From contig JAJRAT010000081.1 in assembly GCA_028682845.1 (NCBI GenBank), positions 1 to 5,987 of the forward strand: 5,987 bases of DNA, read 5' to 3'. Under the pieces are notes generated by a model. The model saw nothing but the letters and a program-made list of their open reading frames with translations, made no database searches and was not told the DNA's origin. Source of the DNA: Methanothrix sp. GTDB lineage: Archaea > Halobacteriota > Methanosarcinia > Methanotrichales > Methanotrichaceae. Numbering within the stretch: the first letter of the stretch is position 1; every line of letters begins with the position of its first letter. A program made the translations under genes and the position numbers. Shown in pieces: positions 1 through 5,196 of the stretch.

Positions 1-746
1 ACGGTATCATCGGTTGAGATGGTGGTCGTGCTCTGGCCGTCCACAACTACCAATGCCTCTTTATTGGGCATCTTGAGCTTGACCTCGATGATGCTCTTGC
101 CGGGAATCACCCAGGGACGGCTGGAGAGTTTAAATGGGGCCATGGGAACCATCACAATGGCGTCCACGCGCGGATCGACGATGGGGCCGCCCGCAGACAT
201 GGCATAAGCGGTCGAGCCGGTTGATGTGGCGATGATGACCCCGTCCGCCCGAAAGTCCTCCATGAGCGAGCCGTCCACGATGACCTCAAACTCGATCATC
301 TTGGCGGGGCTGGCGGTCATGAGAGCAACCTCATTGGTGGCAGGGGGCAGGCACATCCCGTTCAAGAGCACCTTGAGCCTGGAGCGTTCATCCACCTCGA
401 AGCCCGTGATGAGCTGCCCAATGGTCTCAAAGGCGTCTTTCGGCTCGACGTCTACCAGGAACCCCAGAGTGCCCATGTTAATGCCCAGAATCGGCAGTGG
501 ATCAACCATCTTGTGAATGGTGCGAAGGATGGTCCCGTCTCCGCCCACGGAGATTATGAAATCCACATTCTGCCGCTCCATCTCTTCCACGGTCGAGCCT
601 TGAGTGCCGATCAGGGGCGCAATCTCCTGGTCCACGAAAACCTCCGACTTCGTCTCGGACCTGAGCCAGTCTATGAACACCGCCGCTAACTGCACGGACT
701 CCGGCTCATGCCTGGACACAAAGCCGATCTTAATGACAACCACCAC
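1..746 (-). CDS. nadK: NAD kinase (ATP/polyphosphate-dependent NAD+ 2'-phosphotransferase), C-terminus cut by window edge
   Basis: Cytosolic enzyme that phosphorylates NAD+ to NADP+. About 248 residues are visible; the frame is open through position 1, so the C-terminus lies outside the window. Seen in the translation: an N-terminal IKIGFVSR strand, the GGDGT motif at residues 68-72 with the catalytic Asp70, the NE motif at 138-139 (ATNEVAL), the glycine-rich TGSTAY at 176-181 followed by AGGPI, and VVVDGQ near the edge. All of these are NAD kinase family hallmarks. The start is uncertain: two tandem GTG codons (746 and 743) are in frame and lie inside the 3' end of the upstream phosphatase gene, which stops at 730-732. 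An ATT at 734 just before KIGF is a less likely alternative. The 17-nt overlap implies translational coupling. The family is clear; only the exact start is open. Confidence 0.93.
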   Translation of the reverse strand, partial: MVVVIKIGFVSRHEPESVQLAAVFIDWLRSETKSEVFVDQEIAPLIGTQGSTVEEMERQNVDFIISVGGDGTILRTIHKMVDPLPILGINMGTLGFLVDVEPKDAFETIGQLITGFEVDERSRLKVLLNGMCLPPATNEVALMTASPAKMIEFEVIVDGSLMEDFRADGVIIATSTGSTAYAMSAGGPIVDPRVDAIVMVPMAPFKLSSRPWVIPGKSIIEVKLKMPNKEALVVVDGQSTTTISTDDT

Positions 747-1551
747 CGACGAGCTGCAGCAATTCCCTGTGCTGCAAGCCGTTCGAGCCGATCAGCTCTC
801 TCTTCTGCCACATGTTTCCGTCCAGGTGAAGCTCGTTTCCGCGCTCATCGGTGATGATGCCGCCCGCCTCCTCCAGTATGATCTTGCCCGCGGCCATATC
901 CACCACGCGCAGCATTCCCCGCAGGTCCACAAAAGCATCCAGCTTTCCCGATGCCACCATGACCATCTCTAAAGACGTGCTGCCGAGAGTTCGAATGCGG
1001 CGCACCCGGTCGCCCAAACCCACAATCCTGGCGGTATTCGGCCTGATGGTGTACGCGGAGATGCTGAAGTCCTTGAGCGAACCATTTCGAGATACAAAAA
1101 GGCGATTCCCGGGCTCCTGGTACGCGCCCCGCCCGGACTCGGCATAATATTTGCAGCCGCCGGCGAGATCGTAAACATATCCGAAGCGGCAATCGTCCTT
1201 GCTCAGATAGATGGAGACTGCATAGAAGGGAATGCCTTTGATGGCATTGTAGGTTCCATCCAGCGGATCGAGATGGAGGAAATAGTACGGCTCTTCGCCG
1301 ATGGTGACCGCTCCGATCTCTTCGCTCAGAACCTTGAAGCCCAAACCCGAAGCGCGAAGCTGCGCCAGCACGGCCTCCTCAGCTACCCGGTCGATCTTCT
1401 TGGTGGGTGTGCCGTCCGCGCCCATCTTTTCCATCTGGCCGCTCTCGGCGGTGCCCACCAGATCAAGAATGGCCACAGCCACATGTTTGGCAATATTGTC
1501 GCATAAGCTCTTAAGTTCGCTGCCCCTCGGAGATAGTCGCTCGCTCATCAC
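730..1551 (-). CDS. IMPase-family phosphatase (fructose-1,6-bisphosphatase / inositol-1-monophosphatase; possible NADP phosphatase)
   Basis: Mg2+-dependent, Li+-sensitive-type phosphomonoesterase fold of 273 residues, the usual family length. Metal-binding motifs are intact: SEE at 76-78, DPLDGT at 95-100 (Asp95, Asp98) and VDMAAG at 217-222 (Asp218) followed by EEAGG. In archaea such proteins act as fructose-1,6-bisphosphatase (gluconeogenesis) and inositol monophosphatase (lipid or osmolyte inositol). Methanocaldococcus MJ0917 instead fuses this domain N-terminally to NAD kinase and hydrolyses NADP. Because nadK follows here in the same order, NADP phosphatase activity is a real possibility; sequence alone does not decide the substrate. 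The start is GTG at 1551 or the next codon ATG at 1548. A TATA box 24-27 bp upstream makes either one the likely 5' end of a leaderless mRNA. The gene ends in LQLVGGGCH, encoded by the GGTGGTGGT stretch in which nadK begins. Confidence 0.92.
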   Translation of the reverse strand: MMSERLSPRGSELKSLCDNIAKHVAVAILDLVGTAESGQMEKMGADGTPTKKIDRVAEEAVLAQLRASGLGFKVLSEEIGAVTIGEEPYYFLHLDPLDGTYNAIKGIPFYAVSIYLSKDDCRFGYVYDLAGGCKYYAESGRGAYQEPGNRLFVSRNGSLKDFSISAYTIRPNTARIVGLGDRVRRIRTLGSTSLEMVMVASGKLDAFVDLRGMLRVVDMAAGKIILEEAGGIITDERGNELHLDGNMWQKRELIGSNGLQHRELLQLVGGGCH

Positions 1552-1570
1552 TCATCCAATGGTCTGCCCA

Positions 1571-1579
1571 CTATAAAAG
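1571..1579 (-). promoter_or_regulatory. TATA box (box A) of the phosphatase-nadK operon
   Basis: Read on the minus strand this is CTTTTATAG, preceded by the purine-rich GCGAGA, a plausible BRE. Its centre is 24 bp from the GTG at 1551 and 27 bp from the ATG at 1548. In archaea transcription starts about 25 bp downstream of box A, so the mRNA would begin at or next to the start codon (leaderless). No transcription data are available. Confidence 0.55.
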
Positions 1580-1746
1580 TCTCGCACTCAGAAGAAGTGT
1601 TACTTGACCATAAGTCTTGTTAAATATTGTATATACTATTTATTTAAATATCGCCGGTCGCCCGCGAATGCCGTTAACCATTTCGAATATAATTGAAGAT
1701 CAACGATTATAAGAAATTCCATTGAATATATTTTTGCATTAATGAC

Positions 1747-1765
1747 TCAATCAAAACTAGATTGA
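1747..1765. repeat. Short inverted repeat in the symporter upstream region
   Basis: Arms TCAATC (1747-1752) and GATTGA (1760-1765) are perfect reverse complements separated by 7 bases (AAAACTA). It lies about 60 bp upstream of the TATA box at 1825. It could be a regulator site or a weak hairpin. Six-base arms in AT-rich DNA can also arise by chance, so confidence is low. Confidence 0.3.
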
Positions 1766-1818
1766 ACAATGATGGAAATCAGAGTGCAGCACTATACAAT
1801 TTTGAGAATACGCGAACG

Positions 1819-1840
1819 GTTAGCTTTATAATATGCTAAC
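1819..1840 (+). promoter_or_regulatory. Promoter of the symporter operon: TATA box flanked by a perfect inverted repeat (operator-like)
   Basis: Box A is TTTATAATAT at 1825-1834. It is bracketed exactly by GTTAGC (1819-1824) and GCTAAC (1835-1840), which are perfect reverse complements. A start site about 25 bp downstream (near 1855) would give a leader of roughly 25 nt carrying the Shine-Dalgarno of the small upstream gene. An inverted repeat around the TATA box is where a dimeric archaeal repressor would block TBP/TFB binding, so this is a candidate operator. The promoter call is well supported by position; the operator role is inference. Confidence 0.5.
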
Positions 1841-1866
1841 TTGGTACACGCTATCACGTCTCAAGC

Positions 1867-1872
1867 GGAGGG
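1867..1872 (+). promoter_or_regulatory. Ribosome-binding site that sets the TTG start of the small membrane protein
   Basis: GGAGGG, a strong match to the archaeal anti-SD, sits 7 nt before the TTG at 1880. Nothing else with a start codon lies at the right distance, so this site is the main evidence that the 31-codon frame is translated. Confidence 0.7.
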
Positions 1873-1879
1873 ACTTCAT

Positions 1880-1975
1880 TTGATCATAGGTTTGCCGACT
1901 GATGTCTTTATGGAAATAATCCTCGTGCCCGTGGCCATATCATTGCTGCTATTGCTCTGGGCCTTGAAGTGGTGA
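1880..1975 (+). CDS. 31-residue single-span membrane protein, probable small accessory subunit of the adjacent symporter
   Basis: Very short gene starting at TTG and ending with TGA at 1973-1975. The predicted protein has a short N-terminus (MIIGLPTDVFM), then one hydrophobic helix (EIILVPVAISLLLLLWAL, about residues 12-29), and ends in KW. A good Shine-Dalgarno lies 7 nt upstream, and the symporter GTG follows only 6 nt after the stop; the stop codon is part of the symporter's Shine-Dalgarno, so translation is probably coupled. Small membrane proteins beside sodium:solute symporters are known (for example the DUF485 protein YjcH next to bacterial ActP), and small accessory proteins are annotated beside archaeal symporters. 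This one is far shorter than DUF485. The role, helping fold, stabilise or regulate the transporter, is inference. It could instead be a leader peptide whose translation only opens the symporter start. Confidence 0.7.
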   Translation: MIIGLPTDVFMEIILVPVAISLLLLLWALKW

Positions 1976-1976
1976 T
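1971..1976 (+). promoter_or_regulatory. Ribosome-binding site of the symporter, overlapping the upstream stop codon
   Basis: GGTGAT matches the central part of the archaeal SD consensus (GGAGGTGATC) and lies 5 nt before the GTG at 1982. The TGA stop of the micro-protein (1973-1975) is inside it, so ribosomes finishing the small gene end on the initiation site of the symporter. This supports GTG 1982 over any downstream start. Confidence 0.65.
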
Positions 1977-1981
1977 TTCAA

Positions 1982-3505
1982 GTGGATGCTATTGGCACAA
2001 TTATCATAATTTTGTATTTTGTCGGCCTGATCGCCATCGGCGCTCTGGCCTCGAAGAAGATCAAAAATTCAGCGGACTTCCTGGTCGCAGGCAGGAACCT
2101 GGGATTCTGGACATTCACGCTGCTGGTTGTTGCCAGCATTTGCAGCGGCATGACCATCCTGGGAGTGGCGGGCCTCGGTTACGCATCCGGCTGGCCCAGC
2201 ATCTGGGAGCAGATATTCGTGCCGCTATCAGCTGCCGTGGCCATTCTGTTCTTCGGCACCAAACTTCACCAGGTGGCTGCCAGGACAGGGTACGTGACCG
2301 TGCAGGACTACTTCGCTCACAGGTTTTACAGCCCGGGAGCCATTCGCGGCACATCCGCCATCATCGGAGTTCTCATATCCATCATCTACCTGGTGGGCCA
2401 GTACATCTCCATCAGCATGGTTTTATCCTGGCTCTTCAAGATACCTTACCAGTGGGCTCTGGTGATCGGTGCGGTCATCGTCATGGGCTACACCATCCTC
2501 GGCGGTCTGTATGCCATCGGCATGGCATCCCTGGTGCAGGGAATCATGATCCTGGTAGGCGTTCTGCTGGTGGGGCCGTTCGTCATTCAGTCAGCCGGCG
2601 GCTTGACCCATATCAATACCGTGCTGGCGGCTATCGATGTGAATATGACTCACCTCTGGTATCCCCAGGTTCATCCGCCCTATGCCAAGTTCGCCTTCCT
2701 GACGCCTGAATATCTGGTGTCGTTCTTCTTCCTGCTCACCTTCGGTCTGGCGGCGGCACCTCACGTGGTCAACAACGTGCTGGCAGCCAGGGACATCAAA
2801 TACTTCAAGTGGTCTCCCCTCGCGGCGTTCGTCATCTATGCCGTGATCATGTACCTGTGCAAGATCACCGGCTTTGCCGCTCGGTCGATGGTACAGGACG
2901 GCCTCATTACACTTCCCACGGGCGTCTCCAATCCATCGGACTACTCGTTCATCGTGGCGTCGGAGTACGTCTTCCCCGGATTCTTCGCGCCCATCGTGGC
3001 GATCATTGTCCTGTCCGCCGTGATGTCGACCACGGACCGGCTGATGCTGACCATAGGGAGCTACGTGAGCTGGGACGTTTACAAGCAGTTCATCAACAAA
3101 GATGCATCGGAAAAGTCGATCACGCTGCTCAGCCGGGCGGCTATTCTGATTTCCACAGTTCTGACTCTGTATTTGGCCTGGTCCAACCCGCCGGAGCTGC
3201 TGGCCTGGCTGATCTGGATGGCCATCGGCGTGATGCTGGCATGCTTCGTGACGCCGCTCTTTGCCGGGCTGTACTGGCGCAGGGCCACTCGCGAAGGCGC
3301 GCTCGCGTCCATGATCGTGGGCTTGGTTGGGGTGTTCATCTTCAGCTACTACGCCAAGTTCGTCTCGGCGATGCCCATGCACCCCAGCATTTATGGATTC
3401 GCGCTATCCGTAGCGGCCATGATCGTGGTCAGCCTGGTCACCAAGAAACCGTCCGAGAAGATACTTGACGAGACAAATACCGGCATGTATATCAGGAGGC
3501 GCTGA
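1982..3505 (+). CDS. Sodium:solute symporter (SSS family), probable acetate/monocarboxylate uptake
   Basis: Integral membrane Na+-coupled uptake protein of 507 residues, a normal length for the SSS family (TC 2.A.21). It has about 12-13 hydrophobic segments. The first helix (residues 4-23) is followed by DFLVAGRNLGFW at 32-43, the typical family sequence after TM1. The SSF signature region ends in ILGGLYAI with the Gly174-Gly175 pair. MSTTD at 348-352 corresponds to the Ser/Thr residues of the Na2 sodium site in TM8 of vSGLT and PutP. Initiation is at GTG with a good SD. It follows the 31-residue membrane protein gene by 6 nt and shares its promoter. The substrate cannot be read from sequence. 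In an acetate-using methanogen, acetate is attractive; proline, pantothenate or other carboxylates are alternatives. The C-terminus ends in a short hydrophilic tail. Confidence 0.93.
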   Translation: MDAIGTIIIILYFVGLIAIGALASKKIKNSADFLVAGRNLGFWTFTLLVVASICSGMTILGVAGLGYASGWPSIWEQIFVPLSAAVAILFFGTKLHQVAARTGYVTVQDYFAHRFYSPGAIRGTSAIIGVLISIIYLVGQYISISMVLSWLFKIPYQWALVIGAVIVMGYTILGGLYAIGMASLVQGIMILVGVLLVGPFVIQSAGGLTHINTVLAAIDVNMTHLWYPQVHPPYAKFAFLTPEYLVSFFFLLTFGLAAAPHVVNNVLAARDIKYFKWSPLAAFVIYAVIMYLCKITGFAARSMVQDGLITLPTGVSNPSDYSFIVASEYVFPGFFAPIVAIIVLSAVMSTTDRLMLTIGSYVSWDVYKQFINKDASEKSITLLSRAAILISTVLTLYLAWSNPPELLAWLIWMAIGVMLACFVTPLFAGLYWRRATREGALASMIVGLVGVFIFSYYAKFVSAMPMHPSIYGFALSVAAMIVVSLVTKKPSEKILDETNTGMYIRRR

Positions 3506-3522
3506 AGGCCGGTCGGGAGAGA

Positions 3523-3540
3523 ATCGGAATAAGATCCGAT
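3523..3540 (+). repeat. Small hairpin just downstream of the symporter
   Basis: ATCGGA (3523-3528) and TCCGAT (3535-3540) are perfect reverse complements around a 6-base loop (ATAAGA), starting 17 bases after the symporter stop. There is no T run directly after it, so it does not resemble an archaeal terminator. It may protect the mRNA 3' end, or it may be chance. Confidence 0.35.
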
Positions 3541-3562
3541 CAACCGATAAAACTCGGCAAAA

Positions 3563-3608
3563 AGATCTTGCTTGGCCTGCCGCCGGGGCAGGCTAAGCGA
3601 TAAGATCT
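3563..3608 (+). repeat. Long GC-rich hairpin between the symporter and tRNA-Val
   Basis: The inner stem pairs GCTTGGCCTGCC (3570-3581) with GGCAGGCTAAGC (3587-3598) over 12 bp with a single G-T wobble and a 5-base loop GCCGG. The outer stem pairs AGATCTT (3563-3569) with AAGATCT (3602-3608) after a 3-base bulge (3599-3601). The structure ends where the tRNA-Val TATA box begins. It is not followed by a T run, so a classical intrinsic terminator is unlikely. Possible roles are 3' end protection or processing of the symporter mRNA, or a dispersed palindromic element. Confidence 0.6.
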
Positions 3609-3616
3609 AATATAAC
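3608..3616 (+). promoter_or_regulatory. TATA box of tRNA-Val
   Basis: TAATATAAC is centred 27 bp before the first base of the mature tRNA, the usual archaeal spacing when transcription starts at or close to the tRNA 5' end. It directly abuts the long hairpin upstream. Confidence 0.5.
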
Positions 3617-3638
3617 TAAGAAATAGTGATGTCGGGCA

Positions 3639-3712
3639 GGGCCCGTGGTCTAGCTGGTTATGACATCGCCCTTACACGGCGGGGATCACGCGTTCGAATC
3701 GCGTCGGGCCCA
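3639..3712 (+). tRNA. tRNA-Val (anticodon TAC)
   Basis: A 74-nt cloverleaf. The acceptor stem GGGCCCG pairs with CGGGCCC and is followed by discriminator A. The anticodon stem TCGCC/GGCGG encloses the loop CTTACAC, giving anticodon TAC at 3673-3675, which reads GUA and, with wobble, other Val codons. The T arm ACGCG-TTCGAAT-CGCGT is perfect. The D arm carries AGCTGGTTA. CCA is not encoded, as is usual in archaea, and there is no intron. It has its own TATA box and is followed by a T run. Confidence 0.97.
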
Positions 3713-3718
3713 TTCATA

Positions 3719-3723
3719 TTTTT
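3719..3723 (+). terminator. T-run terminator after tRNA-Val
   Basis: Five consecutive T residues begin 6 nt after the mature 3' end of tRNA-Val, with further T-rich stretches at 3729-3737 and 3756-3760. Archaeal RNA polymerase terminates at such U-tracts without needing a hairpin. These tracts would also separate tRNA-Val from the convergent membrane protein gene. Confidence 0.5.
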
Positions 3724-3824
3724 GTGCGTTTGTCTTTATATTCCAAAACTCCAATTTTTATTAATCCATAAATTCCGGTATCTCAAGTTTCTGTTCACGT
3801 ATATCCTGCTGCTTGCCCCAAGCT

Positions 3825-5081
3825 CTAAACCAGGAACATGGCCAGAAGCCCCGCGAGCACCATCGGCAGGAAGATAATGGCGATCTTGTTGCCGAATTCT
3901 ACAGTGCCGAGCAGATAGGAGATGGCGAGCTTGACCAGGGTGTTGGTCATCGCAGCGAGAGTTATGGATGTGACCGCAACCTTCGGGTCAAGCGTTGATT
4001 GAGCGAGTGTGGCCAGGGAGAGTGTGATGGCATCAACATCGGCGAGCCCGGCGATCACGCTTGCGGCATAGGTTCCGGCATTGCCGAAGTAGATATTGGC
4101 AAGCTTCGAGGCCAGGAGAACAAAAGCGAAGAACGCTCCGAATTTCAATGCCGGAACGATGCGGAACGGATCTTTTACCGCAACCTCTTTTCCCGGCTGC
4201 ATCGGGCTTTCGCGCACAAGTCGCAGGTAAGCGAGGATAACGCCCACAATCGTCATGGCCAGGAATGGCGAAAGAAGCGAGAAGAACAGAGATCTGTTCG
4301 CCACCAAGACGATAAAAAGAACACGCGGAAACATGGTGCAACTGGCGATGACTGTGGCGAAGACCGCTGAGGAGATTATCTGCGGATTCTCTTTTACCTC
4401 CGAGGCCATCGCGGAGGCCACCGCCGTGCTGGAGACGAGGCCGCCCAGGACTCCGGTCAGGCTCAGCCCGCGCTGCGCACCCAGAATGCGAATCAGGATG
4501 TAGCCCGCGTAGCCGATGAGGCTGACCAGGACCACGAAGAGCCAGATTTGCCTTGGATTGAGGACTCCCCAGGGGTCGGGCGGCGTGTCCGGCAAAAGAG
4601 GATAGATCACCAGCGCGATGATTCCCATCTTGAGTGTATCCAGCAGGTCGGTCTCGCTCAGGTAGGCTTCCACGTAGCGGTGAGTGATGTTCCTCGTAGC
4701 CAGTATCCAGGTGACGAGGATGGCCAGCGCGACGGAGAGGAGCATAGTATCTGGAAAGCTGCTCAACATCCCCAGGACAAAGGTTACAACTGCCGCCACG
4801 GCTGCGGTGAAGTCGATGCGGCCCAGAGCACTGGCCGAAGAGGCATAGCCGACGGCGACAAGGATTGTGAATGAGGCCATTGCTGCAATGGCAAAGGCTG
4901 ATCCGTAATGTTCCGCCAGGGTCGCACAGAGAGCACCCAGGAGCGATATTAAGATGAAGGTGCGCAGGCCCGCTACACCCCTGGTCTTCTCTTCGGCCAG
5001 CCTGCGCTGCCGTTCCGTGCCGATGAGAGCGCCGATGAGCAGGGCTACCAAAAACGGAGTGATCGTGGCAAAGTCCATCAC
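3825..5081 (-). CDS. MgtC/SapB-type membrane protein with C-terminal DUF4010
   Basis: Polytopic membrane protein of 418 residues made of two known parts. The N-terminal MgtC-like domain (about 8-140) has the family signature GALIGTERQ at 17-25 and GLRTF at 38-42, with about four helices. The C-terminal DUF4010 part (about 175-385) has GAQRGLSLTG and GGLVSSTAVA around 201-222 and several further helices. A linker with YPLLPD (160-165) joins them. The MgtC/DUF4010 architecture is widespread in bacteria and archaea. Its biochemical function is not established; MgtC itself is linked to low-Mg2+ survival and regulation of ATP synthase, which should not be transferred without evidence. The start is GTG 5081 or ATG 5078; a divergent AT-rich promoter about 27 bp upstream suggests a leaderless mRNA. 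It is transcribed convergently to tRNA-Val and divergently from nth, and nothing links it to either. Confidence 0.9.
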   Translation of the reverse strand: MMDFATITPFLVALLIGALIGTERQRRLAEEKTRGVAGLRTFILISLLGALCATLAEHYGSAFAIAAMASFTILVAVGYASSASALGRIDFTAAVAAVVTFVLGMLSSFPDTMLLSVALAILVTWILATRNITHRYVEAYLSETDLLDTLKMGIIALVIYPLLPDTPPDPWGVLNPRQIWLFVVLVSLIGYAGYILIRILGAQRGLSLTGVLGGLVSSTAVASAMASEVKENPQIISSAVFATVIASCTMFPRVLFIVLVANRSLFFSLLSPFLAMTIVGVILAYLRLVRESPMQPGKEVAVKDPFRIVPALKFGAFFAFVLLASKLANIYFGNAGTYAASVIAGLADVDAITLSLATLAQSTLDPKVAVTSITLAAMTNTLVKLAISYLLGTVEFGNKIAIIFLPMVLAGLLAMFLV

Positions 5082-5099
5082 ATGTTTCTGCTGTCACAT

Positions 5100-5117
5100 C
5101 CAATTAATAATTTTTGG
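5100..5117. promoter_or_regulatory. Symmetric divergent promoter for the MgtC/DUF4010 gene and nth
   Basis: An AT-rich core is bracketed by CCAA (5100-5103) and TTGG (5114-5117), so each strand shows a BRE-like CCAA followed by an AT-rich box A. On the minus strand it lies about 27-30 bp before the membrane protein start codon, consistent with a leaderless transcript. On the plus strand it would start transcription near 5133, leaving a leader of about 60 nt for nth. The only nearby ribosome-binding candidate for nth is the modest TGATC at 5181-5185. The promoter call is by position and composition only. Confidence 0.4.
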
Positions 5118-5196
5118 CAATCCTATGATTCATCCCGCCTGACATATCCCCAATCTCCCCAAACCTTTTTTGCCGCAGCATGATCATTAGAAAATC

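Larger units (their letters stand above)
1580..1866. other. AT-rich intergenic region without a recognisable gene
   Basis: About 290 bases separating the divergent phosphatase and symporter units. They are much richer in A and T than the flanking genes, with several TATA-like stretches around 1624-1650 and 1684-1693, a CATTAATG palindrome at 1737-1744 and a short T run near 1731. The only small reading frame noticed (1769-1831, 20 codons) has no ribosome-binding site. The right part holds the symporter promoter and its flanking inverted repeat. The left part could carry extra regulatory sites or an untranslated transcript, but nothing in it is recognisable as a known RNA. Confidence 0.6.

Noticed and set aside
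19..516. Plus-strand frames across the left edge
   Set aside because: They are antisense to NAD kinase, whose motifs are all present on the minus strand.
1769..1831. 20-codon frame starting ATG ATG in the AT-rich gap
   Set aside because: No ribosome-binding site, its end runs into the TATA box and inverted repeat of the symporter promoter, and the peptide has no recognisable character.
1969..2709. 246-codon plus-strand frame overlapping the symporter start
   Set aside because: Out-of-frame with the symporter, low-complexity His/Arg/Gly-rich product, no domain.
2591..3382. 263-codon frame on the minus strand inside the symporter gene
   Set aside because: Antisense shadow of a strongly recognisable symporter; rich in His, Arg and Gln with no domain, as expected from opposite-strand reading of GC-rich code.
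3563..3608. Hairpin considered as a bacterial-type intrinsic terminator
   Set aside because: No T run follows the stem, and the archaeal setting does not rely on hairpin terminators; kept as an unexplained palindrome instead.
3626..3877. 83-codon frame spanning tRNA-Val
   Set aside because: It runs through the tRNA and the terminator T runs and overlaps the end of the convergent membrane protein gene.
4033..5103. 356-codon minus-strand frame within the MgtC/DUF4010 gene
   Set aside because: Shifted-frame shadow of the membrane protein; its translation is Arg/His/Gly-rich without hydrophobic helices.
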